Shown: positions 18,383-28,607, counted from the stretch's first letter. The stretch: 64,000 bases of DNA from CAYTID01 sp964437735 (GCA_964437735.1 CAYTID010000003.1:5179-69178); one strand, 5' to 3'. The notes: generated from the letters alone by a model not told the origin. A program made the numbers and translations.

Positions 18383-19797
18383 CTTGCTTTTGAAAATAAT
18401 TTCTGCTGAAGACTTGCCTGTTCAATAAATATTTGCAAACCGTTTATTGTCCGGCATCCTTTCCTGATCGCATTTTTTATTAATTTAGTATTAATCGGTG
18501 TATAAATAAAATCGACTACGACTATCTCCGAATTTAACAACCCTGTCGATATTGGAGCAGTATTAATATTCGGATACATTCCGCATGATGTAGTATTTAT
18601 AATCATTCTTATATTATTTTTCGCAATTATTTTTTTTGAAAGCAGATTTATATTAAGTGATTGGCAATCGAATTCATCTGCCAATGACTCAGTTTTCTTA
18701 GTATTCCTGCCACAAACGATTACATTATTTTTAATCTTTTTAGCACAGTAAACTGCCGTGCGGGTAGTTCCTCCTGTTCCGAGAACTGCAATTGTTCCGT
18801 TTTTGAATTTTATTTTTTTTAATAGATTCAGCAATGCCAATGCATCGGTATTATAGCCATATAAAATATTATGGATTTTGACAACTGTATTAATCGATTT
18901 AATCTTCGCAGCCTCAATACTCACTTTGTCTGCACATACAACAGCTTTTTCCTTGAAAGGTTTTGTAACACTAATACCCGAAATATATTTTTTAAACTGC
19001 CTAATAAATTTATTGAAATCATTCGTTAGAAAATTTATATAAACCGAATTAATTTTATTTTCATAAAATTTATTATTGTGCAAATATATTCCTTTACTGT
19101 GTGAAACGGGATTTCCTACTAAACCATATATTTTTGTTTTCCTATTAATTTTATTAAACCTGTAAACGTCATTGGCTTTATCGATTGTCAATTGTCCCGA
19201 AGCTGTATCATATTTATCACCGAGAGAAAAATAATTCAAATAATTTCCGAATTTCGGAGCAAGGATTCTGCTGATTGCTCCATGTTCCCCCATGCACAGA
19301 GCTGTTAATTTAACTCTCTCCTCCTCTGCCTTTTCAAGCAATTTAAATATTTTTAGATTATCTTCGATATTTTTTGCATAAACTGCTATTTTTACAATAT
19401 CCGGATTGAATTTTTTAATTTTGTGAAATATTTTTTCAAGTGAATTGGGAGTTTCTGTAAAATTGTGGTACGACAAAATTGATTTTGACCCTGATGAACG
19501 CGCTAAGTCGACAATCTCTTTTACTCTCTTCTCACCATATTCCAAACCGACATCGATATAATCAATTCCCATTTCGATCGCATTTTTTAATATCTTGAAT
19601 TTTTGGGGGCTATTATATTTACCTCCAGGATGAATAGTGATTATATTTTTTGCGTTTGACGCTTTAAGGATTTTGCTCAGGTCAATATTTTCAATGTTTT
19701 CAAGTCTGATTTCAATTAATTCAGATTTTAAAACCGCTTTCTTGATCAGCAAAATTGCATCACGCATACTCCGCGGTGCTATGCTGATACAATTCAT
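18379..19797 (-). CDS. aroDE: Bifunctional type I 3-dehydroquinate dehydratase / shikimate dehydrogenase
   Basis: A 472-residue fusion of two consecutive shikimate enzymes. Residues 1-215 form a type I dehydroquinase: general base H111 in LSYHNF and Schiff-base K136 in DIVKIAVY. Residues 222-472 form shikimate dehydrogenase: VGNPVSHSK at 227-235, catalytic lysine K282 in SVTKPFK, NTD at 316-318, and the NADP-binding GTGGTTRT at 340-347. The order resembles the plant-type fusion, which is also known from Chlamydiae and some Bacteroidota relatives. It overlaps aroB and aroA by 4 bp on either side. A shikimate kinase gene is not seen here. Confidence 0.94.
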   Translation of the reverse strand: MNCISIAPRSMRDAILLIKKAVLKSELIEIRLENIENIDLSKILKASNAKNIITIHPGGKYNSPQKFKILKNAIEMGIDYIDVGLEYGEKRVKEIVDLARSSGSKSILSYHNFTETPNSLEKIFHKIKKFNPDIVKIAVYAKNIEDNLKIFKLLEKAEEERVKLTALCMGEHGAISRILAPKFGNYLNYFSLGDKYDTASGQLTIDKANDVYRFNKINRKTKIYGLVGNPVSHSKGIYLHNNKFYENKINSVYINFLTNDFNKFIRQFKKYISGISVTKPFKEKAVVCADKVSIEAAKIKSINTVVKIHNILYGYNTDALALLNLLKKIKFKNGTIAVLGTGGTTRTAVYCAKKIKNNVIVCGRNTKKTESLADEFDCQSLNINLLSKKIIAKNNIRMIINTTSCGMYPNINTAPISTGLLNSEIVVVDFIYTPINTKLIKNAIRKGCRTINGLQIFIEQASLQQKLFSKAR

Positions 19798-20882
19798 AAT
19801 GCTCTCAGCATTTTTTTTATGTCTTCATTATTTATAGGAATATTATGAACTCCGCTGCCGATGGAATTCAACAAAGTAAAATTAATCAAACCATCTCCAG
19901 CTTTTTTATCAGATTGAATGGCTTTACATATCCTGTCTATCGAAAAGATCCCCTTAATTGTCACCGGCAGCCCGAAATCCGCAAGAAGTAAAATCAATTT
20001 ATTTAACGATCTAATATCCAACATTTGTAGAAATACAGAAAACTTTGCTTCTGCTACCATTCCAATCGCTACTGCTTCACCATGCGGAATCTTGTAACTC
20101 GATAATTGTTCTAAGGCGTGCCCCACTGTATGTCCAAAATTTAGTATGCGCCGAAAAGATTTTTCCAATTCATCAAGTTTAACTACTTTCGCTTTGAGTC
20201 CGCAACACGTATGAATTAAGTGAGTTAAAATATTTATATCTTTTTGTAAAATCTTTTCTCTGTTTTTCGATATAAATTCAAATAATTTTCTATCCAGTAC
20301 TGCTCCGTACTTAATTGCTTCGGCTATTCCATTCCTGAACTCTTTTCCATCTAGTGTTTTCAAAGTAGCCACGTCAATGTAAACTACTTTCGGATGATAA
20401 AATGCACCTATTAGATTTTTACCCTTCGGATGATTCACTGCGACCTTTCCACCGATGGCGCTATCAATTTGAGATAGTAAAGTTGTTGGAATTTGAATAA
20501 AAGGGACTCCGCGGTTCAATGTCGCGGCAATAAATCCGGCAACATCACCAACCACTCCTCCGCCAAGAGCAATAATTACCGATTTCCTCGTCGCTCCGAT
20601 TTCCAGAATTTTATCTTCAAGATTTTCTTTTATTTCTCTGGTTTTTGAATTTTCTCCAGCCTTGATTTTTAAAATGTGAACATCAGCCCCGATTTTCTTT
20701 AAATATTTGCTGAATGTTTTTCCATATAGCTTCAAAACATTCGTATCGGTGATTATAAATAGTCTAGAGTTGTTAAAATTTTTAACAATATCAGCGGCAA
20801 TTTCTTTTAACGTAATGCCTGTGATGATATCATAACTTTCAGGTTTTTCCCGTCTGAATTTTACTGTTATATGTTTATACAT
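19794..20882 (-). CDS. aroB: 3-dehydroquinate synthase
   Basis: A 362-residue NAD- and Zn-dependent cyclase that makes 3-dehydroquinate from DAHP. Motifs seen are IIALGGGVVGDVAGFIAAT, GVPFIQIPTTLLSQIDSAIGGKVAVNHPKGKNLIGAFYHP and the zinc-ligand regions RNGIAEAIKYG and NFGHTVGHALEQ, followed by HGEAVAIGM. Length is typical. It abuts the upstream M16 peptidase gene (shared base at 20882) and overlaps aroDE by 4 bp, so it is inside one transcription unit with the peptidases and the rest of the aro genes. Confidence 0.96.
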   Translation of the reverse strand: MYKHITVKFRREKPESYDIITGITLKEIAADIVKNFNNSRLFIITDTNVLKLYGKTFSKYLKKIGADVHILKIKAGENSKTREIKENLEDKILEIGATRKSVIIALGGGVVGDVAGFIAATLNRGVPFIQIPTTLLSQIDSAIGGKVAVNHPKGKNLIGAFYHPKVVYIDVATLKTLDGKEFRNGIAEAIKYGAVLDRKLFEFISKNREKILQKDINILTHLIHTCCGLKAKVVKLDELEKSFRRILNFGHTVGHALEQLSSYKIPHGEAVAIGMVAEAKFSVFLQMLDIRSLNKLILLLADFGLPVTIKGIFSIDRICKAIQSDKKAGDGLINFTLLNSIGSGVHNIPINNEDIKKMLRAL

Positions 20883-22312
20883 TACTCAGCTAATAAATTT
20901 CCGTCTGAATCGACTAAATGAAAAGTTCTTTTATTCAAGTCAATTATATTTTTTTTGTTCATATCCACATCGCCTACAATAACAACACTCATCCGGTCAG
21001 TATCGAGATATTTTTCACTGACTCTTCTGATATCTTCGATTGTAATGCTCTCAATATTTTGTACATAATTATTGAAATAATCATCCGGTAGATCATATAA
21101 AACAAGATTTGTTAACTGTGATGCAATTTGACCCGATGTTTCAAACGAGCGCGGTAATCCTCTGATGAGTCCGTTTTTTGCAAATATAAGTTCTTCAGAA
21201 GTAACATTTTCATTTCTCATTCTTTTGATTTCTGCGAGTAACTCATATACAGAGCTATCAGTAACACTTGATTTAAAACCTCCGCCTGCTCCAAAAGATC
21301 CTCCATATTTCCTGTAAGTAAAACCTGAGCGAGCGCCATATGTATATCCTTTTTGTTCTCTCAAATTCCAATTAATGCGGCTGTTAAAATTTCCTCCCAA
21401 GATCATATTCATTACTTCGATTGCAAAATAATCAGTGGTTCCCCTCGGTACTCCGACCATTCCAATTCGGATCTGAGACTGTGGTGCATTTGGTTTGTCT
21501 GCCATAAATATCCCATTGTTATTTGCAAATTCCGGTTTAGGAATATTAACCATCCCGGTTTCCTTTTTTTCCCAGTTCCGGAAGTACTTATCAAAATATT
21601 TTCGCAGCTCGGACAATGATATATCTCCCACAACAATTAGTGTCGCGTTATTTGGTCTGATATATAAGTCATGAAATTTTACTAAATCTTCTCTGAAAAA
21701 ATTTTTTAATACCGATTCATCCCCCTCAATTGGTCTGCCATACGGATGGGTAGTACCGAAAACTATCTTACCGAAAACTTTCCCGGCAATTGCTTCGGGT
21801 CTGTCTTTTTGCTGTAGAATGGCTGTTAATATTTCATTTTTAATTCTCTCGAATTCATTTTCGGGATATACGCTGTTTTGTAAAATATCAGACAATACCG
21901 GAAAAACTTTATCAAGATGTTTTTTCAATGACAAAACTGAAATAAAACTTGCATCATAACTCGTTGAAGCGTTAAATTGAGCTCCGAGAAAATTAAACTC
22001 ATCGGCAATCTGCATAAGGTTTCTGGTTTTAGTGCCCGAATCAAGAAGCCGCAAAGTCAAGTTCGCTCTCCCCGATAGCTCTTCAGGATCGTGTCCTGCG
22101 CCTGTTTGAAACACAAATTGCATTTGGACTATTGGTAAATCCTTTTTTTGAACCAGCATTATTTTTAATCCGTTAGGAAAATCCGCTTTTTGATTTACCG
22201 GAAATGAAAAATTTGGATTTGCAGCGGCATCGGGAATTTTTGTCCGGTCGACTTGCGCGATGACTGTATTCATAATTATCATAGTTATCAATACATACTG
22301 AAAATATTTCAT
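20882..22312 (-). CDS. M16 family peptidase-like protein, non-catalytic subunit
   Basis: A 476-residue M16 (pitrilysin/mitochondrial processing peptidase) family protein with a probable signal peptide at 1-19 (ends VIAQ). The zinc-binding HxxEH is absent. The aligned stretch reads SGRANLTLRLLDSG at about residues 80-93. The C-terminal domain keeps the KGYTYGARSGF segment used for substrate binding in these enzymes. This is the expected pattern for the inactive partner of a heterodimer. The active partner is the next gene upstream (22333-23679), 20 bp away. The pair probably works in the periplasm or at the cell surface on small peptides. Confidence 0.88.
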   Translation of the reverse strand: MKYFQYVLITMIIMNTVIAQVDRTKIPDAAANPNFSFPVNQKADFPNGLKIMLVQKKDLPIVQMQFVFQTGAGHDPEELSGRANLTLRLLDSGTKTRNLMQIADEFNFLGAQFNASTSYDASFISVLSLKKHLDKVFPVLSDILQNSVYPENEFERIKNEILTAILQQKDRPEAIAGKVFGKIVFGTTHPYGRPIEGDESVLKNFFREDLVKFHDLYIRPNNATLIVVGDISLSELRKYFDKYFRNWEKKETGMVNIPKPEFANNNGIFMADKPNAPQSQIRIGMVGVPRGTTDYFAIEVMNMILGGNFNSRINWNLREQKGYTYGARSGFTYRKYGGSFGAGGGFKSSVTDSSVYELLAEIKRMRNENVTSEELIFAKNGLIRGLPRSFETSGQIASQLTNLVLYDLPDDYFNNYVQNIESITIEDIRRVSEKYLDTDRMSVVIVGDVDMNKKNIIDLNKRTFHLVDSDGNLLAE

Positions 22313-22332
22313 AATCTTCTCCGAAAATATAT

Positions 22333-23679
22333 TTATGGTTTTGTCTGCAGTTCAGTTTTACCAACCGGAACCACACTTAAAATAACCTTGCCCTCGTCTT
22401 TCAAATACTTAGAGCAGGAATTTTTTATTTCATCGGGTGTTACCCCGGCATATCTTTTAAGATTTTCATTAAAATAACCGGGATCACCAACAAAAATATT
22501 GTACATATTCAATTGATCTGTAATCCCGCCAAATCCGCCGACTGATTGAAGCCGGTAAATCGAACTTGCTTCTATGCTGTTTTTTGAACGATCCAACTCA
22601 CGTGTCTCGATTCCATTCTTTCGTATGAGAGATAGTTCCAAATTGATAGCAATTTCCAAATCTGTTAAATTTATACCCGGTTTTGCTGTCGCATAAATAT
22701 AAAATGCTCCGGAGATTTCTCCGGCTCGGTGAAAAGCTAATACGTCTTGTGCAATCTGTTTTTCATACACTAATGACTTATAAAGTCTCGAATTTTTCCC
22801 TCTGGAAAGAATGTCTGAAAGTATATCAAGCGCAGGTTCATCTTTTGTAAAGTGAGGCTCAGTAAGCCAGGCAATATATAAACGCGGAAGTTGCACCTGA
22901 TCTTCCAGAACCAAATAATTATTTTTATTCAGCACAGGAACGTTCGGTTTAGATTTGTCAATTACATTCCCTTTTGGAATTTCTCCAAAATATTTTTCGA
23001 CTAATGTTTTCGTCTCCTGAATATCAATATCACCTCCTATACATAGACTGGCATTATTGGGAATATAATATTCACGAAAAAATTCTCTTACATCATCCAG
23101 TGTTGCGTTGGATAAATCTTCTTCAGTCCCGATTGTAAGCCAATTATATGGATGGTCAGACGGGTACAAATTTTCGTTTATAATTTTTAAAGATAGACCG
23201 TAAGGTTGATTTTCATAATTTTGACGTCGTTCATTTTTTACAACATCCCTCTGATTATCCAATTTTTCCTGATCCATGGCTTCCAATAAAAATCCCAAGC
23301 GGTCGGATTCGAGATATAACGCCAATTCAAGAAAATTGCTCGGAACCACCTCCCAATAATTTGTTCGGTCTGTATTTGTAGAGCCATTAAGATTTCCACC
23401 TGCATCCTGCAATAATTTAAAATGATCGCCCTTACCTACATTCTTTGACCCCTGAAACAGCATGTGCTCAAAAAGATGAGCAAAGCCCGATTTGCCTTGC
23501 TTTTCGCGTCCTGAACCGACGTGGTACCATAAATTCACAGCAACAATAGGTACCGTATGATCTTGATGCAAAATAACCTGTAAGCCATTCGGCAGAACGT
23601 ATTTTTCATATTTGATGCTGATTTGAGAAAATGAAATTGAACTCATTAGTAGTATCGTGCATAAAAATGTTTTAAACAT
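22333..23679 (-). CDS. M16 family zinc metallopeptidase, catalytic subunit
   Basis: A 448-residue pitrilysin-family protease with a signal peptide at 1-18. The inverted zinc motif HLFEH is at residues 68-72, and the distal glutamate ligand is E150 in KNERRQNYEN, giving the usual spacing. Two M16 domains are present, the second being the non-metal half. It pairs with the non-catalytic gene immediately downstream, as in other bacterial M16 heterodimers. It is the first gene of a leftward operon that continues into aroB, aroDE, aroA and aroC. Substrates are unknown. Confidence 0.93.
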   Translation of the reverse strand: MFKTFLCTILLMSSISFSQISIKYEKYVLPNGLQVILHQDHTVPIVAVNLWYHVGSGREKQGKSGFAHLFEHMLFQGSKNVGKGDHFKLLQDAGGNLNGSTNTDRTNYWEVVPSNFLELALYLESDRLGFLLEAMDQEKLDNQRDVVKNERRQNYENQPYGLSLKIINENLYPSDHPYNWLTIGTEEDLSNATLDDVREFFREYYIPNNASLCIGGDIDIQETKTLVEKYFGEIPKGNVIDKSKPNVPVLNKNNYLVLEDQVQLPRLYIAWLTEPHFTKDEPALDILSDILSRGKNSRLYKSLVYEKQIAQDVLAFHRAGEISGAFYIYATAKPGINLTDLEIAINLELSLIRKNGIETRELDRSKNSIEASSIYRLQSVGGFGGITDQLNMYNIFVGDPGYFNENLKRYAGVTPDEIKNSCSKYLKDEGKVILSVVPVGKTELQTKP

Positions 23680-23780
23680 CTTGTCTCCATGTTTTACAAA
23701 ATATTTTTGTCTGTTTAAGTTAACAATAGATCATAATAAATGCAATCTTGATATTCAATAATTAAATTTTAGCATGAAGA

Positions 23781-23799
23781 TTATCTTTGGGAAAGATAA
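23781..23799. promoter_or_regulatory. Perfect inverted repeat upstream of uvrA, possible operator
   Basis: TTATCTTT at 23781-23788 and AAAGATAA at 23792-23799 are perfect inverted repeats separated by GGG. The site lies 21 bp upstream of the uvrA ATG, in the 141-bp gap between uvrA and the divergent M16/aro operon. It could bind a dimeric regulator or form a short 5'UTR hairpin near the ribosome-binding region. No regulator is identified. Confidence 0.35.
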
Positions 23800-23820
23800 A
23801 CTATTTTATTAATTTTCTAC

Positions 23821-26649
23821 ATGCGAAAATCAAATGAGAAGAAATCAAAACTTTCCGGAACCGATATTATTATCCGTGGTGCACGTGTACATAATCTTAA
23901 GAATATCAATCTCAAACTCCCGCGTTATAAGTTAATTATTTTTACCGGTGTGAGCGGATCAGGAAAATCAAGTCTCGCATTCGATACGATTTATGCCGAA
24001 GGACAAAGAAGATTTGTCGAAAGTTTATCCTCATACGCACGACAATTTTTAGAGCGCATGGATAAACCTGACGTCGATTTTATTGAAGGGCTTAGTCCTG
24101 CAATCGCTATCGAGCAAAAAACATCCGGACGAAATCCAAGGTCAACAGTTGCAACTTCGACAGAAATATACGATTATCTCCGACTTCTATTTGCAAGGAT
24201 TGGTAAAACTTATTGTCATCGTTGCAGTAACGTTGTAAGGAAAGACACGGTTAGCACTGTCATAGAAAAACTAACCGAGACTTTAAACAATGACACAGAG
24301 ACCCGTTTATTTGTTATGTTCCCTCTCAAAATCCATCCGAAAGCAACAATTTATGAAGAACTCGATAATCTGAGAAAACAGGGATTTATTCGTATCATGT
24401 GTGACGAACAAATAATCGAATTGACTGAAAAAATCCCATCTAAGATTTGTAAAGCTGATATATCGGTTGTCGTGGACAGGTTGATATTACGTAAGAATCA
24501 GGATAACTCCCGATTGGCAGAATCGATCGAAACGGCTTTTAAAGTCGGCTCGGGAAATTTAATTATAAAATATATTGAAAACGGAAGTGTATTCAGATTC
24601 AATCAGCATTACAATTGCGCTGAATGCGGGATCGAATATGAAGAACCCGATCCGAGATTATTTTCTTTCAACAGCCCATATGGAGCTTGCAACATTTGTC
24701 AGGGTTTTGGTCGGTCAACGGGAATCGATCTTGATTTAGTCATCCCCGACACTGCGAAAACTATTCGTGAAGGAGCAATTCAACCCTGGACAACGCCAAA
24801 ATGGAAAAAATACCTAAAGGAGTTAATTGATGCCGCTCCCGAAAATAATCTAAACGTTGATGTCCCCTATTCCTCACTATCCTCGAGTGAAATTGATTTG
24901 CTTTTAAATGGTGGAAAAGGATTTGACGGGATTTATGATTTCTTCCGATATATTGAAAAAAAATCATACAAAGTCCATTACCGTTATTTATTGAGTAGGT
25001 ACCGTGGTTACACCACTTGCGAAAATTGTAAGGGATCACGACTGCGTAAAGAAGCGTTGCAAGTTAAAATAAGAAGTAAAACAATATTGGATATCGTCAA
25101 AATGACCGTTGATGAATCGCATGACTTCTTTGTTAATTTGCCGATTACTGATGTTGAATACGAAATATCCAAACGCATTCTGGAAGAAATAAAGAAAAGA
25201 ATAAAATACCTCGTCGATATCGGATTGGGTTATCTGACACTCGACAGACTCTCGAATACACTCTCGGGAGGCGAATCACAGAGAATTAATCTTGCCACAT
25301 CGCTCGGATCTACGCTTGTAGATTCATTGTATGTGCTCGACGAACCTACGATAGGACTCCATCCAAAAGACAACAGGAGATTAATCAAAATATTAAAATC
25401 ATTAAGGGACAACGGAAATACTGTAATTATCGTAGAGCATGATGCAGAAATGATGACTGAAGGTGATCTTATCGTCGACATGGGACCTGGTGCCGGTGTA
25501 AACGGAGGTGAAGTAATTTTTAAAGGCAAATTACAAGGCCTAAAAAATAATAAAATCTCTTTGACCGGAAAATATTTAAGTAACCGACTCAAAATACCGA
25601 TACCCTCATCGAGGAGAAACGCTGAAGGAAATCACTTATTTATTTCGGGTGCAAGAGAACATAATTTAAAAAATATCGATGTTGAAATTCCTTTAAATAA
25701 ATTCGTGTGTATAACGGGGGTAAGCGGATCGGGTAAAAGCACACTTGTGATGGATGTTTTATATCCGGCTTTAAAAAAAATAAATCGACAGGCTGGCGAT
25801 ACAACCTCCTACAAACATGGAACTTATAAGTCGATTACGGGACACGCAAATATATCCGACGTTGAGCTTGTAGACCAATCGCCTATCGGAAGAACTCCGC
25901 GTTCTAATGCTGCAACATTCATGAAGATTTTTGATACAATAAGAGATTTATTTTCGAAAACACAAGCAGCAAAGATACACGGCTTTACTCCAGGTCACTT
26001 TTCTTTCAATGTCACAGGGGGAAGATGCGATGTATGTGAAGGAAGCGGAATCCAGATAATCGAAATGCAATTCCTGGCTGATTTACAACTAATTTGTGAT
26101 GCCTGCAAAGGAAAAAGATTTAAAAAAGAAATTCTTGAAATCAAATACAAAGGCAAAAACATTGATGATATTTTAAAAATGACAGTTAATGAGGCAACTG
26201 TTTTTTTCAAAACAGATCCTGCAGCCAAAAAAGGAGTCAGACTGTTAGAAGTATTAGTCAGTGTAGGACTTGGTTATATCCGGTTAGGACAACCGGCAAC
26301 AACATTATCAGGCGGTGAAGCTCAAAGAATCAAACTTGCCGCCCACTTATCGGCTTCTTCAAATGAAAAAAACAAATTATTTATATTTGATGAACCCACA
26401 ACCGGTTTACATTTTGATGATATATTAAAACTTTTAAAATGTTTCAATTCATTAATTGACACGGGAAATTCAGTCGTTATTATCGAACATCATCTGGATG
26501 TTATCAAGTGTGCTGATTGGATAATTGATCTCGGTCCGGATGCAGGAAAGGATGGGGGTACGATTGTTGCACAGGGAACACCTGAGGATATCGTAAAAGT
26601 TAAAAAATCTCACACAGGCCGATTTCTGAACGCTTTGTTATCTGATTGA
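23821..26649 (+). CDS. uvrA: Excinuclease ABC subunit A
   Basis: A 942-residue UvrA, the DNA damage sensor of nucleotide excision repair, with two ABC ATPase halves. Walker A motifs GVSGSGKS are at residues 43-50 and about 633-640. Signature sequences TLSGGESQRI and TLSGGEAQRI are both present, as are the zinc-finger cysteine pairs (CAEC/CNIC in the first half, CDVC/CDAC in the second). Length is normal. It is transcribed alone, diverging from the M16/aro operon and converging with the next gene (9 bp). uvrB and uvrC are not in the window. Confidence 0.97.
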   Translation: MRKSNEKKSKLSGTDIIIRGARVHNLKNINLKLPRYKLIIFTGVSGSGKSSLAFDTIYAEGQRRFVESLSSYARQFLERMDKPDVDFIEGLSPAIAIEQKTSGRNPRSTVATSTEIYDYLRLLFARIGKTYCHRCSNVVRKDTVSTVIEKLTETLNNDTETRLFVMFPLKIHPKATIYEELDNLRKQGFIRIMCDEQIIELTEKIPSKICKADISVVVDRLILRKNQDNSRLAESIETAFKVGSGNLIIKYIENGSVFRFNQHYNCAECGIEYEEPDPRLFSFNSPYGACNICQGFGRSTGIDLDLVIPDTAKTIREGAIQPWTTPKWKKYLKELIDAAPENNLNVDVPYSSLSSSEIDLLLNGGKGFDGIYDFFRYIEKKSYKVHYRYLLSRYRGYTTCENCKGSRLRKEALQVKIRSKTILDIVKMTVDESHDFFVNLPITDVEYEISKRILEEIKKRIKYLVDIGLGYLTLDRLSNTLSGGESQRINLATSLGSTLVDSLYVLDEPTIGLHPKDNRRLIKILKSLRDNGNTVIIVEHDAEMMTEGDLIVDMGPGAGVNGGEVIFKGKLQGLKNNKISLTGKYLSNRLKIPIPSSRRNAEGNHLFISGAREHNLKNIDVEIPLNKFVCITGVSGSGKSTLVMDVLYPALKKINRQAGDTTSYKHGTYKSITGHANISDVELVDQSPIGRTPRSNAATFMKIFDTIRDLFSKTQAAKIHGFTPGHFSFNVTGGRCDVCEGSGIQIIEMQFLADLQLICDACKGKRFKKEILEIKYKGKNIDDILKMTVNEATVFFKTDPAAKKGVRLLEVLVSVGLGYIRLGQPATTLSGGEAQRIKLAAHLSASSNEKNKLFIFDEPTTGLHFDDILKLLKCFNSLIDTGNSVVIIEHHLDVIKCADWIIDLGPDAGKDGGTIVAQGTPEDIVKVKKSHTGRFLNALLSD

Positions 26650-26658
26650 TATTGAAAT

Positions 26659-27339
26659 TTACCAGCCCAAACCAATGCTCATTGATATGCTAAACCCTCC
26701 AAAATCTTTTTTCTTAACATTTACTAAACTTTCTATCCCGGCCGGATATTGCACAAAATAATAGCGTGCGTTGACGCCAAACAGTCTTGAATAATCTTCG
26801 CCGAAAAAAGCTCCACCGCCGATATATCCGCCTATTGTATAATGAGCTTTGCCATCTTTGAGCGAACTGAAAAATTCTTTCTTATAGGGTGAAGAGAATA
26901 TCATCGCAGGTCCAACTGCCGCAGATATGTATGGACGGAAATTGTCCATTATTTCTTCCTGAAACAGACGATATTCGGCTGCCACGAATAGCGGCATAAC
27001 TAAAAACCGGTTTACTTTATTTGGAACAAATAATTCTCCGGTAAAAGGATTATATAATTCAATTTCACGGTCATCTTTTGACTGTAATATTGAAAAATGG
27101 ATTTTTGTTATCAGCTGATCGGAGAGGTGGAATCCATAAAATGTTCCCAATCCAAATCCGTCATTAGAGAGAATAATATCCACCCCCCAACTCTTCCTTA
27201 TTTCCGATGATTGATATGATATCAGAGGTTCACTCGCCTCGAAAACTATAGTTGTATCTCTGTTATCTGAATATTGTTCCTGGCTATTAGAACCTGTATT
27301 AACTAATATTGCAAATATAAATATTATTATTTTTTTCAT
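26659..27339 (-). CDS. Predicted outer-membrane beta-barrel-like protein
   Basis: A 226-residue protein with an N-terminal signal peptide (MKKIIIFIFAILVNT, cleavage near residue 19). The mature part has alternating hydrophobic and polar residues with many glycines and aromatics, for example FGLGTFYGFHLSD and GGYIGGGAFFG, and ends in GLGW, as outer-membrane barrels tend to do with a terminal aromatic. I do not recognise a specific family. It is transcribed singly, convergent with uvrA. Its role could be structural or in transport. The sequence does not say. Confidence 0.65.
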   Translation of the reverse strand: MKKIIIFIFAILVNTGSNSQEQYSDNRDTTIVFEASEPLISYQSSEIRKSWGVDIILSNDGFGLGTFYGFHLSDQLITKIHFSILQSKDDREIELYNPFTGELFVPNKVNRFLVMPLFVAAEYRLFQEEIMDNFRPYISAAVGPAMIFSSPYKKEFFSSLKDGKAHYTIGGYIGGGAFFGEDYSRLFGVNARYYFVQYPAGIESLVNVKKKDFGGFSISMSIGLGW

Positions 27340-27395
27340 AATACGATTTTATTCTTTCTACTATTAACAATTTTTGCTACGAAAAGTTTATGGTA

Positions 27396-28568
27396 TTATA
27401 ATATTTTGAAAATTCCAAATTTTAAGTACCCTGTCTCATTCATGGCAGGAAGTACAGGATGATCCGGGGATGCCCCATTCCATTCTAATAATTGAATCGA
27501 GCGACCGGCTTTTGTTGCGCAATTTTTTATAATATCCAGAAAATCAGTTGCATCCATGTGGTGCGAACACGAAGCAGTTGCAAGTATACCCTGATGCCGC
27601 AATAACTTTATTGCTGCTGTATTGATTTCTTTATAACCTGCCTTCGCCTGATGTATATTTTTTTTACTCTTCGTAAACGACGGAGGATCGAGTATTATCA
27701 TATCGTACTCTGCCCCTGAATCAACTGATTTATTTAAAAAATCAAAAGCATCCGCTTTTACGAATGAACATTTATCTTCTAACAAGTTTAACTTTGCATT
27801 ATTTGTAGCTCTGGATATTGTTGCCTCAGATATATCAACTCCTTTTACCGTCTGTGCGCCGGCGAATGCTGCATTAAGAGCAAATCCCCCGTCGTTACAA
27901 AAACAATCCAAAACTTTTAAACCTTTCGTATATCGCCTTAAGGAAAAACGATTTTCCCTTTGATCTAAAAATAAACCTGTTTTTTGCCCCTCCAGTAAAT
28001 CAATTTCAAATTTAATATCATTTTCTAAAACAACTGCGGGTTTAATATTTCCCTGAATAATTTCTTTTACCAAGCCTAAACCTTCGAGCGAGCGTAGATT
28101 TGATTCGTCGCGCCGAACTATTCCTTCAGGATTAAATAGCGAATTCAACACTTCATATATTTGAGCTAATCGTAATTCCATTCCTGCTGAAAATGTTTGA
28201 ACACTAAAATAATTTTTGTATTTATCGATAACTAATCCGGGAAGATAATCACTCTCACCGTGCACCAGGCGGAATATTTCTGAATCAGGAAACAATTGAA
28301 TTCTCAATTTAAGAGCCGTTTGGATTTTATTCTGAAAAAAATTAAAATCAATTTCTTCGTCATAGTATGTAAGTAATCGGAAAATTATAAGTGATTTGGG
28401 GTTATAAAAACCTTTGCCAATAAATTTCCCTGAATTAGTTCTTAATTCAACGATATCCCCTGTTTCCGGATTACCCAGTACTTCATTGATTTCATTGCTG
28501 AAAACCCAGAGATGCCCTGATAATATGCGTTTCTCCTCCCCTTTTTTAAGTTTTATTATTTTTTTCAT
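27396..28568 (-). CDS. Class I SAM-dependent rRNA cytosine methyltransferase, RlmI-like
   Basis: A 390-residue protein with an N-terminal PUA domain (KKGEEKRILSGHLWVFSNEI near the start) and a C-terminal Rossmann methyltransferase. Motifs are LDCFCNDGGFALNAA for SAM binding, LDPPSF at the catalytic pocket and CSHHMD near the end. It resembles 23S rRNA m5C methyltransferase RlmI. The frame begins at 28604 but the ATG at 28568 puts the PUA domain at the normal distance and is preferred. It diverges from a response regulator gene. The rRNA position modified is inferred, not shown. Confidence 0.88.
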   Translation of the reverse strand: MKKIIKLKKGEEKRILSGHLWVFSNEINEVLGNPETGDIVELRTNSGKFIGKGFYNPKSLIIFRLLTYYDEEIDFNFFQNKIQTALKLRIQLFPDSEIFRLVHGESDYLPGLVIDKYKNYFSVQTFSAGMELRLAQIYEVLNSLFNPEGIVRRDESNLRSLEGLGLVKEIIQGNIKPAVVLENDIKFEIDLLEGQKTGLFLDQRENRFSLRRYTKGLKVLDCFCNDGGFALNAAFAGAQTVKGVDISEATISRATNNAKLNLLEDKCSFVKADAFDFLNKSVDSGAEYDMIILDPPSFTKSKKNIHQAKAGYKEINTAAIKLLRHQGILATASCSHHMDATDFLDIIKNCATKAGRSIQLLEWNGASPDHPVLPAMNETGYLKFGIFKIL

Positions 28569-28607
28569 GCGTGTAAAAGTAGTGACAATTTTATTAAAAA
28601 TCAATTA

